In this document: piece by piece, positions 8,675-17,566 of the stretch
Layout: each line of letters begins with the position of its first letter
Numbering within the stretch: position 1 is the stretch's first letter
NCBI GenBank assembly: GCA_022652735.1
Contig: JALCRP010000013.1
Location: 1 to 57,147, forward strand
Length of the DNA stretch: 57,147 nt
Direction: 5' to 3'
Origin: Faecalibacterium sp.
GTDB lineage: Bacteria > Bacillota > Clostridia > Oscillospirales > Ruminococcaceae
Notes under the pieces: generated by a model
Told to the model about the DNA's origin: nothing
Databases searched by the model: none
Seen by the model: only the letters and a program-made list of their open reading frames with translations
Made by a program: the position numbers and the translations under genes

Positions 8675-9748
8675 TCAAGGGTTTCTTTGTAAATCTTTTT
8701 TCGCCGGCACGTCATCTTCCTTTTGTGCGGCGGGCGCGGGCGTTTGCCCGGCGGCCTTTTCGGCGGCCTGCTGCTCGGCATGGTGCTGCATCCGGGCGAT
8801 GGTTTGCGCGCGGCGTTTTTCCCACGCGGCGCGCTGCTCTTCGCCAGGCAGCTCGGTGCAACGCGCAAAAGCCCAATGCAGCCCATCCCGGCGCGAAAGC
8901 TTAAACCGCTGAAACACGCCTTTGCCCGCCGGGTTTGCCTTACCGCGGCAGCTTGGGCATTGGCAAAGCGTATAATACGCGTTCGAGCCTTTTTTCAGCC
9001 AGATCTCGTCGGGCTGAAGCACAGCCCCGCATACCGGGCATGCCGCATCCCGCACTTCGGGCACGGTTTTCAGCGCATCTTTTTCCACATAGCCGTGGAA
9101 AACGGTGAAATCCCGATAATCGCCCGGCGCCGGGCAAAGCGATTCCTGCAGAAGCGTATCCTCCGCCGGATACTCCGCCAGCCCTTTTTCCAGATCAATG
9201 GCGCGGCACACATCCGCCGTGTACAGCGTATCGGCAAGCGCATCGTGGAAAGGCCGATCCATCGGCAGGCCCAGCCGCGTCACAACGCTTTCCAGCGTCA
9301 TGCCTTCGCCCTCCTGCCGTGGGTGCTGGCCCAAAAATACGCGCTGCAAATCATACCACACGGCAGGGTAGCGCTCATCGAGGTTTGCCAGAAAGAGATT
9401 TTGCTTCAGCACAGGCACATCATCAAGGCCCCACTCCGCAAATTCCGCATCCGGCCCACACCACGCCAGAAACTTTTTCAATCCCTGTACAATCGGCTCG
9501 CCGCCGTCAAGCGCGGCCTGTGTCAGGCCCGTCACCTTGGCGATGTGGTGCTGCAGCTTACGGAAAATGCGCGGCCGCAGATGGATGGAAAACGTATCCA
9601 GCACATTAGCCCTGCGATCGGTTTTGACGGCGCCGATCTCGATGATCTCGCCGCGCAGCGTCTGCTCCGTGCCGTGATAGTTGAAAGTATAGGGCTGATA
9701 GCCGATGTTCCATTCCAAATCAAAAATAATCAGCGTCTTTTCTGCCAT
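8675..9748 (-). CDS. DEDDh-type 3'-5' exonuclease with C-terminal zinc-binding domain
   Basis: A 357-residue protein whose first 180 residues form a DnaQ-like exonuclease domain. Exo I is FDLEWN with the metal-binding D10 and E12; GEIIEIGAV follows; the HDALADTLY segment carries the His and Asp of the DEDDh set. This resembles the KapD/ERI-1 group more than polymerase proofreading subunits. After about residue 220 come paired cysteines (CPVCG and a later CxC/CPSC), suggesting a zinc ribbon, then an Ala/Lys/Gln-rich charged tail. I use the ATG at 9748, preceded by AAGGA, because an ORF opening 27 codons earlier lacks both site and homology. Substrate (RNA, ssDNA or nanoRNA) cannot be told. The tail is low complexity. 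Confidence 0.82.
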   Translation of the reverse strand: MAEKTLIIFDLEWNIGYQPYTFNYHGTEQTLRGEIIEIGAVKTDRRANVLDTFSIHLRPRIFRKLQHHIAKVTGLTQAALDGGEPIVQGLKKFLAWCGPDAEFAEWGLDDVPVLKQNLFLANLDERYPAVWYDLQRVFLGQHPRQEGEGMTLESVVTRLGLPMDRPFHDALADTLYTADVCRAIDLEKGLAEYPAEDTLLQESLCPAPGDYRDFTVFHGYVEKDALKTVPEVRDAACPVCGAVLQPDEIWLKKGSNAYYTLCQCPSCRGKANPAGKGVFQRFKLSRRDGLHWAFARCTELPGEEQRAAWEKRRAQTIARMQHHAEQQAAEKAAGQTPAPAAQKEDDVPAKKDLQRNP

Positions 9749-9838
9749 GTGCGTCCTTTCTGTTTTATGCGTCAGGTTTGCTTTGCGCCACCCTTGCCCA
9801 TCCATTTTCCAATATTTTCCGGCCGCCAAAAATTCTCG

Positions 9839-10654
9839 TCAGCCTAAAATAAACCGCTCGATCGCTTCGGCCACGCCGTCGTGGTCGTTATCGCCTTTTG
9901 TTACATAATCGGCCAGCTTTTTCACTTCGGGGTCGCCGTTTTGCATGCAGACGCCCACGCCCGCCCAGCGAATCATCGAGGCATCGTTCATGGCATCGCC
10001 GCAGGCCATTACTTCGCTTTGCGCGATGCCCTCGCGCGCGGCCAGCGCCGCCAACCCCGCATCCTTTCCGACGCCTTTAGGCAGGCACTCTAAAAAGAAA
10101 TCGCAGCTGCGCACGGTATCGATGCTGCCCGCAAACCGGCTGTGTGCGTCGGCTTCCAGCGCGGGCATTTTTGCCGGGTCAAGCGTAAGCAACAGCTTGC
10201 AGATCGGATATGTGAGATACTCGGGCAGGCTTTTTACCGGATGAATGGGAATTTTGTTGATCTCGGCCTCGCGCTTTACCCAAGGGTCATCCGGGTGCTC
10301 CGTCACAACGCCGCCGTCATCATAGCTCAGCACCCCTACCGCATGCGCGGCGGCCATCGCACATACGGGTGCGATCATTTCGGGCGGAAAGCGCTTTTGA
10401 TACAGCGTTTCGCCCGTGCGACAATCCACGATCTGCCCGCCGTTATAGGCAAGGATGCAGCCGCCGTGCTGCGCCAGCGCCAGCTCGTCGGCCAGCGATG
10501 CAATACCCACGGGCGGCCGGCCAGAGGCCAGCACAATTTGTACGCCCTGCGCCATTGCGGCCTTTAGCGCAGCGCGTGTGCCCGGCGTTACCTGCTTTTG
10601 GCTGTTGGTCAGCGTCCCGTCCAAATCGAGCGCCAGCATTTTAATGTTGTTCAT
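9839..10654 (-). CDS. Cof-type HAD-superfamily phosphatase
   Basis: A 271-residue haloacid-dehalogenase hydrolase of the Cof/YidA subgroup (IIB cap). Motif I is DLDGTLT (nucleophile D10, acid D12), motif II is the Ser of LASGRP, a Lys lies before motif IV, and motif IV is CGDAMNDASM with the metal-binding aspartates. The alpha/beta cap domain lies between motifs II and III. Such enzymes dephosphorylate sugar phosphates, flavin precursors or PLP, and sequence alone does not choose among them. The ATG has AAGGAG nine bases upstream. It lies 90 bases before the exonuclease gene on the same strand. Confidence 0.92.
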   Translation of the reverse strand: MNNIKMLALDLDGTLTNSQKQVTPGTRAALKAAMAQGVQIVLASGRPPVGIASLADELALAQHGGCILAYNGGQIVDCRTGETLYQKRFPPEMIAPVCAMAAAHAVGVLSYDDGGVVTEHPDDPWVKREAEINKIPIHPVKSLPEYLTYPICKLLLTLDPAKMPALEADAHSRFAGSIDTVRSCDFFLECLPKGVGKDAGLAALAAREGIAQSEVMACGDAMNDASMIRWAGVGVCMQNGDPEVKKLADYVTKGDNDHDGVAEAIERFILG

Positions 10655-10757
10655 CGCTTTCTCCTTGCCATTTTGATTTTAGCCTTATCCGGCCGGCTTT
10701 GCCGCGGGCATACTCGCCAAGCGGCGGCCTGCGCCGGTTTCTCTGCGATATTTTGTG

Positions 10758-12212
10758 TCAGCCGGTATACGAAGCGTAACCCTGCCCGGCCAAAAACGCG
10801 ATGGATTGTATGCGTTCGCCCGTCGTGCGATCAAACACCACAACGTTAATGCCCGCCTGATCGCGGCAGATGTTCTCGCCGTTTTGCGTTACCGCGGCAG
10901 CCTCCGGCGTACAGGCGGCCGTAAACGCCAGCGCCCCCTCCTGATACTGCCGGCTGCCCGCGCCGGTGTCGTCTGCGTACACTTTTTCGCCGCCTACAAA
11001 CACATACAGCGCCGCGGCGTTTGTCTCACTGAAAAGCTCCGGCGACATTTGGTGGGCCTTCATCGTATCGGTTACCGTGTATGGCGCCGTGCCGGCCAAA
11101 TTGCCCCGCACGGCCACAACCGTCACATAGTTATCCGCGAAGGCCGCGTCCAGTAGGCCGCCCAACTCGGCCTGCAATTTCAGCTCCATGTTCTGCGCAT
11201 CGCGCTGCTGGGCGGCAAGGTCGCTATCCCACTGCGCATACGCGGCATCGCCGCGGTGGTCGGGCAGGGCAAAGTTTGCGGCGAGATAACTGCCTACGTC
11301 CGCCGTGATCTTGGCCGCGCCGCGCCAGTTGACATGGCCGTGGTCGCCAAGGTCGGCGCCGTAATCAAAGCCAATGCGCTCGGCGGGCGCATCCTCGAGG
11401 TAATTGAGATAGGCAACGTTGTTTTGTTCGCACCAGCTGCCCACTTGGCGGTAAAGATCATATTCGGCATCCGAAGCCACGATATAGGGCGCCACCGTAA
11501 GCACAAGAGATGCGCCGTTTTGATCGCACAGCGCCTTGATCTTATTCAGATACTCCATGCAGGGCGGATAGATCGTGGCCGCGGCAGGCTCGGCCACGGC
11601 ATATTGCGGGGCATGGCTTTCCGTCGTGTAGATCGGCCCATAGCCCTTGCCCGCGGCATGCGCCTTGGCAAACGGCCAAAGCCAATCCTGCGCGGTAAGC
11701 GTTTTCCAGCGGTTATGATAGTTGATATAGGAAAGATAGCGCGTTACCGATTTGTGCTCGGCCTGCGCCGCGCTCATCGCAAAAGCCAGCTTGGCGCGCG
11801 TGAAGCTCGGGCGGATCAAAAGCGAAAAATCGTCGCTTGTTGCATCAGTGTCATTTGTAGAAATATAGGTATTGCCGTATGCCATCCCGAACGCATCCAG
11901 CACAACCACTTTCGGCGCTTGGGTTTTCAGCGCTTCCTCGAGATAATAGTAGCTTGTCCACATCGGCTGCGCCCAGCTGTACATCACATAGCCGGTATAG
12001 CCGTAATCGTGATAAAGCGTCATCGGATCGAACGCAGCGTTGGCGTGGCTTCCGCCGAGATATACCACATCGACAGAGTTTTTGGCCTCATCGTAAAAGC
12101 CGGCCACTGTGCTGCCTTTGCTTTCGAGCATGCCCGTTACGTATACCAGCAGCACCGCGAACAGCACCAGAAATGCGAGCAGCCGGCAAAGCAGCGTTTT
12201 TGTTTTTTTCAT
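10758..12212 (-). CDS. SGNH-type acyltransferase/esterase partner of MBOAT (AlgJ/AlgX/DHHW-like)
   Basis: A 484-residue protein with one N-terminal membrane anchor (residues 9-27) and an extracytoplasmic SGNH-hydrolase-like domain. The serine is in YLGGSHANAAF (about residue 55) and the Asp-His pair in GDHGHVNWRG. This DxxHxN end motif and the WAQPMW stretch are typical of AlgJ/AlgX/DHHW proteins, which move acetyl groups to exported polysaccharide. It starts 17 bases after the stop codon of the MBOAT gene, so the pair forms one operon. MBOAT loads the acyl group across the membrane and this protein transfers it. The last 120 residues, after the Asp-His motif, look like an added beta-rich domain of unknown role. 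The polymer acceptor is not identified here. Confidence 0.82.
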   Translation of the reverse strand: MKKTKTLLCRLLAFLVLFAVLLVYVTGMLESKGSTVAGFYDEAKNSVDVVYLGGSHANAAFDPMTLYHDYGYTGYVMYSWAQPMWTSYYYLEEALKTQAPKVVVLDAFGMAYGNTYISTNDTDATSDDFSLLIRPSFTRAKLAFAMSAAQAEHKSVTRYLSYINYHNRWKTLTAQDWLWPFAKAHAAGKGYGPIYTTESHAPQYAVAEPAAATIYPPCMEYLNKIKALCDQNGASLVLTVAPYIVASDAEYDLYRQVGSWCEQNNVAYLNYLEDAPAERIGFDYGADLGDHGHVNWRGAAKITADVGSYLAANFALPDHRGDAAYAQWDSDLAAQQRDAQNMELKLQAELGGLLDAAFADNYVTVVAVRGNLAGTAPYTVTDTMKAHQMSPELFSETNAAALYVFVGGEKVYADDTGAGSRQYQEGALAFTAACTPEAAAVTQNGENICRDQAGINVVVFDRTTGERIQSIAFLAGQGYASYTG

Positions 12213-12228
12213 GGGTTGCCGCCTTTCG

Positions 12229-13680
12229 TCAAAACTGGAAGTAAATAAACGGCTTTTCGGCCACGCCTACGCCGTAAATGCCAAAAATGTAGATGGCAAA
12301 GAACAGTGCCAGATACACGGCCCACCGCACCCCCAGCGCCGCATGCTCCACGCGGGCCGCAATGCTTTGCCGCCGGCCCAGTACATCCACGGCCGCCAAT
12401 ACCGCGACAGCCACGGCCGCCGCCAGCATATCCGGCCCGTCCATCCCAAAGCAAAGCAGGCTTCCATCCCAAAGCTGCGCGGCCGAAAAGCCCGTGGCCG
12501 CGTGGGCAAATACCTGCCCCGCCTGCGCCAGATTGTCGGCGCGAAATACCACAAATGCGCAGCTGATAAAGAGAAACGTGCCCAACCAGCACAAAAACTT
12601 TTTGGCCTTGCCTGCCTGCGGCGCCGAGGCAGGCACCCCGCCGCGGATTTTGTGCCATACGGTTTGTGCCGCCTGCGCCGCGCCGTGCAGCGCGCCCCAT
12701 AAAACAAACGTCCATGCCGCGCCGTGCCACAGGCCGCTGACCAAAAATGTGAGCATCAGGTTTACGCATTTGCGCGCTGTGCCCTTGCGGTTGCCGCCCA
12801 GCGGGATATACACATAATCGCGCAGCCAAGTGGAAAGCGTGATGTGCCACCGCCGCCAGAAATCGCCGACAGAGCTTGCCAGAAGCGGCGCATCAAAGTT
12901 TTTCGACAGCCGGAAGCCCAGCACCTGCGCCGCGCCGATGGCAATGTTGGAATACGAAGAGAAATCGCAGTAGATTTGCAGCGTAAACATCGGGATCACG
13001 AGCAGCACGGCGAAGCCCCACGCATTGTCCAGCCCGGCATATACGCCGTCCACATACATCGCCAGCCGGTCGGCGATCACCATCTTGACAAAAAAGCCCC
13101 AGCCCATGCGCAAAAGCCCGGCGCGCACATTTTCATAATCAAAGGTGTGCCGCTCGTAAAACTGCGGCAAAAGGTTGCCCGCGCGCTCGATCGGGCCGGC
13201 CACCAGCTGCGGAAAAAACAGGATAAATGTCGCATAGCGCAGCAGGTTTTTCTCGGCCGGGATGTCGCCGCGGAAGACATCGATGGCGTAGCCCAGCGCC
13301 TGAAACGTGTAAAAGCTGATGCCGATGGGCAGCAGCACATCCAGCGCAGGCAGGCGCCCGCCCAGCGCATTGACGCTGCCGGCGACAAAATTATAATATT
13401 TGAAGAAGAACAGAATCGCCAAATTGACGCCCAAGCACCCGCCCAGCGCCCAGCGGCGCGCCGCGCGCTTTTCGTGTGGGATGCTTTCTAAGATGCGCCC
13501 CGCCAGATATGTGGCCAAAATCGAGATGCCAATCAAAATCAGATAGCGCGGGCTCCAGCAAAGATAGAAAAAGGTGCTGACGGCCAGCAGCCACAGAAAA
13601 TTGTACTTTTTGGGCGTAAGATAATAGCCCACTGTCGCCAGCGGGAAAAACAGCATAAATTTGAAAGAATTGAACAGCAT
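12229..13680 (-). CDS. MBOAT-family O-acyltransferase (AlgI/DltB-like)
   Basis: A 483-residue integral membrane protein with about ten helices. The MBOAT core has the catalytic histidine in VSGLWHGAAW and the preceding conserved region with DYVYIPLGGNRKG, diagnostic of the AlgI/PatA/DltB branch. It acylates envelope polymers, taking acyl groups from a cytoplasmic donor. I start it at ATG 13680 (MLFNSFKFMLFFP, the usual family N-terminus); the open frame extends 106 codons upstream over promoter-like DNA but that extension is low complexity. The SGNH partner follows directly. No D-alanine ligase or carrier (dltA/dltC) is adjacent, so teichoic-acid D-alanylation is less likely than O-acetylation. 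Confidence 0.93.
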   Translation of the reverse strand: MLFNSFKFMLFFPLATVGYYLTPKKYNFLWLLAVSTFFYLCWSPRYLILIGISILATYLAGRILESIPHEKRAARRWALGGCLGVNLAILFFFKYYNFVAGSVNALGGRLPALDVLLPIGISFYTFQALGYAIDVFRGDIPAEKNLLRYATFILFFPQLVAGPIERAGNLLPQFYERHTFDYENVRAGLLRMGWGFFVKMVIADRLAMYVDGVYAGLDNAWGFAVLLVIPMFTLQIYCDFSSYSNIAIGAAQVLGFRLSKNFDAPLLASSVGDFWRRWHITLSTWLRDYVYIPLGGNRKGTARKCVNLMLTFLVSGLWHGAAWTFVLWGALHGAAQAAQTVWHKIRGGVPASAPQAGKAKKFLCWLGTFLFISCAFVVFRADNLAQAGQVFAHAATGFSAAQLWDGSLLCFGMDGPDMLAAAVAVAVLAAVDVLGRRQSIAARVEHAALGVRWAVYLALFFAIYIFGIYGVGVAEKPFIYFQF

Positions 13681-13784
13681 TTGGCTTAACCTTTCCGTAT
13701 GCGCAGCAAAATGCAAAAAAGGCAAGGCCACCGCCATGCGCCCCTTTTGGGCGGCCGGCCGTGCAGGCCCCGCCATGCAAAAAT

Positions 13785-13813
13785 ATTTTACTCCAAAACC
13801 CGGCATAGTGCAA
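13785..13813 (-). promoter_or_regulatory. Promoter of the MBOAT-SGNH operon
   Basis: On the minus strand TTGCAC, 17 bases, then TAAAAT; about 105 bases before the MBOAT start. Confidence 0.6.
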
Positions 13814-13917
13814 TCCGGGCCAAGGCACGGCACGTTTTCGCGCGCGGGCGGCAAGGCCGGCGGGCCGCCCGTAACAGCAGCGGCGCGTTCTCGCGCGCGG
13901 GCGGCGGGTTTGGCGCG

Positions 13918-13946
13918 TTGCGTTTCGGCGCATTTTTTACTATACT
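13918..13946 (+). promoter_or_regulatory. Promoter of the GT-C-like gene
   Basis: TTGCGT, 17 bases, TATACT; 72 bases before ATG 14019. The 338-base gap between MBOAT and this gene holds these two divergent promoters and otherwise GC-rich sequence without a recognisable gene. Confidence 0.7.
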
Positions 13947-14018
13947 GGGTATATTGCGGGCTTAAGGCACATCGCCTTTGCCGCCCCGCGTTTTTCATTT
14001 TACGTTTCGGAGGCGTTT

Positions 14019-15800
14019 ATGGCCGTTGGTTCCGTATGGATGGCAGCTTTGCTGCTGATTTCTCTGTTGGGCTGGTTTTCTTTTTGGAGGCGCGCCAGCG
14101 GCCTACACTGGGCGTTTGCGCCGGTGCTGGCCGTCTCGTGCATCGCGCTGGCTGTGTTCGGCGCCGGGCTGCTGAACATCCTTGTGCCGGTGGTATGGGC
14201 AGTTTTCCTCGCCGGGCTTTTCTTTGCGCTGCGCGAGGGCGTATGCCTTGCCAAAGCGCCCAAGGCTTGGTGGGCCGCCTACCCGAAGGCGTGGCTTGTG
14301 CTGGCGGGGCTGTGGGGATACTTTTATGCCTTTTTTGCGGGGCAGCAGCTGGTTGGCTCCGACAACTTTTCCCACTGGGGATTGGTTGTCAAAACCATGC
14401 TGCGGTATGATCGCTTCCCGAACTTTTCCAACGCGGGCTATCTTGATTTCCAAAGCTACCCGCTGGGCAGCTCGTCGTTTTTATATTATGTGTGTCGGCT
14501 TATATCGGGCGGCGAGGGCTGCATGATCTTTGCGCAAAGCATCCTGACGCTGGCGGCGCTGTTTACGCTGTGCGCGTTTGTGCAAAAGCGCCGGGCGCTG
14601 CAATACGGCGTGGTAGCCTTTGCGGCGCTTTGCATCTGGACAAGCAGCGTCACATACTATTCGGGCGTAAGCGATCTTTTGGTGGATACGCTGCTGGCCG
14701 TATACGCGATTGCGCTGCTCGCGTTCTTTTTCTGCTACCGCGATGCGCTGGCCGGCAAAATTTTGTGGCTCGCGCCGCTTTCGTGCATGATTACTATCAT
14801 CAAAAACAGCGGCGGGCTTTTCCCGGTTTTTGTCTGCCTCGGCATGCTGCTTACGCTGCGGCGGCAGCATGCGCTGAAAACCTGCTGGAAGCCTTGGCTT
14901 ATCACTACGCTTGCGCCGTTTGCGCTTTTGTATCTGTGGGAGCGGCACGTCGCCTTTTCGTTTGCGCAGGGCGCCGCGACAGAGCACAGCCTTTCGCTCT
15001 CGCGCTTTGAAGCCGTTTTTGGCGAAAAAACCGCCGCGGACATTGCCGCGATCTCCTCGGCCTTTTTCAAAAATGTGCTCAATCTCTATAACCCCGCGTT
15101 CGAGGCGCTGGCCGTGCTGCTTGCCCTATGGGTGGCTTCGCTTTTTATCAAAGGCCTGCCCGATAAAGGGTTTTACGCCTGCGCCGCGGCAATGGGCACG
15201 GTGCTTTGGGCCGTGTATACGCTGGGGCTTTTAGGGATGTACTGGTTCTCGATGCCGCTTGAAGATGCGCTGCCGCTGGCCTCGTTTGCGCGGTATGATC
15301 TCACGCTGGCCGAGGCGCTTTTGGGCCTTTGCGTAATCGCAGCGCTGCGCATGGCAGATACGCTGCTGGAAACACGGTTCACGCGCGGATGGTGGCTTGG
15401 CGCGGCAGCGGCCGCCTTGGTTGTTTTCTGCTGTGCCTATTCGTTTAAGCCCACGCCCGCAAAGCTGGTTGTGCCCCGCGCCGTCGACAGCACGGAATCG
15501 GGCGCGCAGCGCGTCTATCTGGAGGCTTTGCTTGCCAAAACGCCTTTGCCGGACGGTGCGAAGTGCATCGTCTACCGGCCTGATACGCTAAACAACCGCT
15601 ATGCCTATTATCTTGTGCGCTACACGCTGCTTTCCGGCGACATCAAGGTTGTCGGCGCGGGCGATTTGGATACGCTTTCGCTTGCCGGATACGATTATTT
15701 TCTCTGCACGGCCTCGGACGACACCATCGAGGCCTACTACACGGCGCACTTTGGCACAAGCGATACTTCGCGCGCCGTCACGCTCGCCAAAGTATCGTAG
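14019..15800 (+). CDS. Polytopic membrane protein, probable GT-C-type glycosyltransferase
   Basis: A 593-residue protein with about twelve hydrophobic helices over residues 1-480 and a soluble C-terminal extracytoplasmic domain of about 110 residues. The first large loop carries an acidic site in VGSDNFSHWG (about 112-121), in the position where GT-C transferases keep the catalytic Asp. A long conserved-looking stretch follows (YLDFQSYPLGSSSF). I do not recognise the exact family; the layout is that of lipid-linked-sugar glycosyltransferases of the ArnT/PMT/O-antigen type. It diverges from the MBOAT-SGNH operon, so it may act on the same surface polymer. Start: ATG 14019 after GGAGG. A strong terminator follows. 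Role is inferred from topology only. Confidence 0.6.
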   Translation: MAVGSVWMAALLLISLLGWFSFWRRASGLHWAFAPVLAVSCIALAVFGAGLLNILVPVVWAVFLAGLFFALREGVCLAKAPKAWWAAYPKAWLVLAGLWGYFYAFFAGQQLVGSDNFSHWGLVVKTMLRYDRFPNFSNAGYLDFQSYPLGSSSFLYYVCRLISGGEGCMIFAQSILTLAALFTLCAFVQKRRALQYGVVAFAALCIWTSSVTYYSGVSDLLVDTLLAVYAIALLAFFFCYRDALAGKILWLAPLSCMITIIKNSGGLFPVFVCLGMLLTLRRQHALKTCWKPWLITTLAPFALLYLWERHVAFSFAQGAATEHSLSLSRFEAVFGEKTAADIAAISSAFFKNVLNLYNPAFEALAVLLALWVASLFIKGLPDKGFYACAAAMGTVLWAVYTLGLLGMYWFSMPLEDALPLASFARYDLTLAEALLGLCVIAALRMADTLLETRFTRGWWLGAAAAALVVFCCAYSFKPTPAKLVVPRAVDSTESGAQRVYLEALLAKTPLPDGAKCIVYRPDTLNNRYAYYLVRYTLLSGDIKVVGAGDLDTLSLAGYDYFLCTASDDTIEAYYTAHFGTSDTSRAVTLAKVS

Positions 15801-15817
15801 GCGCCGCGGCACACGAC

Positions 15818-15857
15818 AAAAAAGCACACCGCTTTTCGGGGCGGTGTGCTTTTTTTC
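15818..15857. terminator. Two-way terminator
   Basis: Perfect 10-bp stem AGCACACCGC / GCGGTGTGCT (15823-15832, 15841-15850), with A-run before and T-run after. It sits between the convergent GT-C-like gene and the decarboxylase gamma-like gene. Confidence 0.92.
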
Positions 15858-15978
15858 TGTGCAAGGCTACAGGTAGCCCATGTTCCGCCGGGCGCCTTTT
15901 TCGGGCGGCTCAGCCAAACGGGTTCGTACAGCATGTGCTTTCCAAGGCACATCTTTGCCCGTGCGAAATCCGGCCGGC

Positions 15979-16116
15979 TTAGCGCGGCTTTTTCCTGCCC
16001 GTCAGATAGTTTAGCAGATAGACGGCGAGCACCAGCGCGCCGATCACCAAAAAAATGCCGAGCATGCCGACGGCCATCACGGGCAGCGTCGTCGCCCAAG
16101 AGTTTAGATGCAGCAT
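15979..16116 (-). CDS. Small single-helix protein, decarboxylase gamma-subunit-like (OadG-type)
   Basis: A 45-codon gene found by reading the minus strand just after the OadB gene. AGGAGG lies seven bases before its ATG at 16116, 13 bases after the OadB stop. The peptide has one hydrophobic helix (VMAVGMLGIFLVIGALVLAVYLL) written here only in part: it starts with VMAVGMLGIF and ends with VLAVYLLNYL, then a basic RKKPR end. The GM-x-I-F-L-V pattern with a trailing LLNYL is that of OadG/gamma subunits of Na+-pumping decarboxylases, which link alpha to beta. It lacks the zinc-binding, proline-rich C-terminus of full-length OadG. It is clearly translated by its spacing and signal; the functional call rests on position and pattern. 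Confidence 0.72.
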   Translation of the reverse strand: MLHLNSWATTLPVMAVGMLGIFLVIGALVLAVYLLNYLTGRKKPR

Positions 16117-16129
16117 CAAAAGCCCTCCT

Positions 16130-17263
16130 TTATCGGCCCATCAGCGTCAAAATCAGGCCGCCCGCAATCACCGAGGCGATCTGGCCCGAGACGTTTACGC
16201 TGATGGAATACATGAGCAAAAAGTTCTGGCTGTCTTCTTTCAGGCCCATCTGATTTACGACGCGGCCGCTCATCGGGAAAGCGGAAATGCCCGCCGCGCC
16301 GATCATGGGGTTGATCTTTTTGCCTTCCGGCAAGAAAAGGTTGATGAACTTTGCAAACAATACGCCGCCGACAGTATCAAAAACGAACGCGATCAGCCCC
16401 AGCCCCAAAATCAGCAGCGTATCCGGCCGCACAAACTGTTCGGCCGTCATCTGGCCGGCAACGGTTAGACCAAGCACGATCGTGATGAGGTTGGCAAGGA
16501 TATGCTGTGCCGTATCGGAAAGGCTGTTCAGTACGCCGCACTCCCGCAGAAGGTTGCCGAACATCAAAAAGCCGACAAGCGCCACGCTGGCGGGCGAAAT
16601 CATCCCGGCCACGACCGTCACAACGATGGGAAACAAAATGCGCGTTGCACGGGTAACTTTGCCCTCATGATAAGGCATTTTGATAAGGCGCTCGCGCTTG
16701 GTGGTGACAAGGCGAATTACCGGCGGCTGCACCAGCGGCACCAGCGCCATATAGCTGTACGCCGCCACCATGATCGCCCCGAGATACTGCGAATGCAGCA
16801 CGTTGGCCACGAAAATCGCCGTCGGGCCGTCGGCCGCGCCGATCACGGCGATCGAGGCCGCATCGTTTGGCGCAAAAACAAAGCCGCCCAAGAAAAGCGT
16901 GAAAAAGATACCGAACTGTGCCGCCGCGCCAAACAGCATCAGCCACGGCTTTTCAAGCAGCGGGCCGAAATCGATCATCGCGCCGATGCCGATAAACAGC
17001 AAAAGCGGAAACAGCTCGTTGGCCATGCCGGCGTCAAACAGCGCCGTGATCGGGCCGATTACATCCCCCTGCGTCACCGCGCCGGAAAGCGGCAGGTTTA
17101 CCAAAATTGCGCCGAAGCCCATCGGCAAAAGCAGGCTCGGCTCCATCTTTTTGCGGATCGCAAGGTAAATCAGCAGCGCGCCGATCGCCCACATGACGAC
17201 CATTTGCCATGTCAGGTTGCCAAAATTGGAAAACAGCCCGGCAAAAGCCTCCCAGTATTCCAT
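16130..17263 (-). CDS. Na+-translocating decarboxylase beta subunit (OadB/GcdB/MmdB)
   Basis: A 377-residue integral membrane protein, the usual length of OadB. It carries the family signatures GIGAMIDFGPLLEKP, the GAADGPTAIFVAN segment that holds the essential Asp of the ion path, and GNLLRECGVL. The known role is to decarboxylate carboxybiotin while moving Na+ outward. The ATG at 17263 is chosen because GGAGG is six bases before it; another ATG two codons earlier abuts the site. The gamma-like peptide follows. No alpha (carboxyltransferase) or biotin carrier gene is in this window, so the complex must use parts encoded elsewhere. The upstream 2-hydroxyacyl-CoA genes hint at glutaconyl-CoA as substrate, but oxaloacetate or methylmalonyl-CoA are equally possible. 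Confidence 0.93.
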   Translation of the reverse strand: MEYWEAFAGLFSNFGNLTWQMVVMWAIGALLIYLAIRKKMEPSLLLPMGFGAILVNLPLSGAVTQGDVIGPITALFDAGMANELFPLLLFIGIGAMIDFGPLLEKPWLMLFGAAAQFGIFFTLFLGGFVFAPNDAASIAVIGAADGPTAIFVANVLHSQYLGAIMVAAYSYMALVPLVQPPVIRLVTTKRERLIKMPYHEGKVTRATRILFPIVVTVVAGMISPASVALVGFLMFGNLLRECGVLNSLSDTAQHILANLITIVLGLTVAGQMTAEQFVRPDTLLILGLGLIAFVFDTVGGVLFAKFINLFLPEGKKINPMIGAAGISAFPMSGRVVNQMGLKEDSQNFLLMYSISVNVSGQIASVIAGGLILTLMGR

Positions 17264-17451
17264 CTTCATCCTCCTACAAATTTGTGTTAGGCAAAGTGTT
17301 TCGCGGCAATAAAAAAAGGCTTCTACCGCCGCCAAAAAAGCAGCGATAAAAGTCTCAGCGATTACGCATGGCCCCGGGCCCGAAGGCCGTGATGACGAAA
17401 CCATACAGCGCGGCCGGGCCGCGCCCCTTACTCTCTTTTATCCTTAGGCTC

Positions 17452-17480
17452 AGTATATACTTTGTGGCCGCCGGCCGCAA
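17452..17480 (-). promoter_or_regulatory. Promoter of the decarboxylase beta/gamma operon
   Basis: On the minus strand TTGCGG, 17 bases, TATACT. The start codon is about 190 bases further, leaving a long, GC-rich untranslated leader (17270-17450) with hairpin potential (GGCCCGGGGCC region near 17371) but no riboswitch class I recognise. Confidence 0.65.
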
Positions 17481-17566
17481 GCGTTTTTTGCCGAAACCGG
17501 CAAAAATTTCCTTGCGCCGTTTTGCGTGGCCGGATACGGCATTTTTCGCCGCTTTGGCCCGGCCTC

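Noticed and set aside
12229-13680. Naming the MBOAT gene dltB
   Set aside because: No dltA, dltC or dltD next to it; the SGNH partner has the AlgJ/DHHW motif instead.
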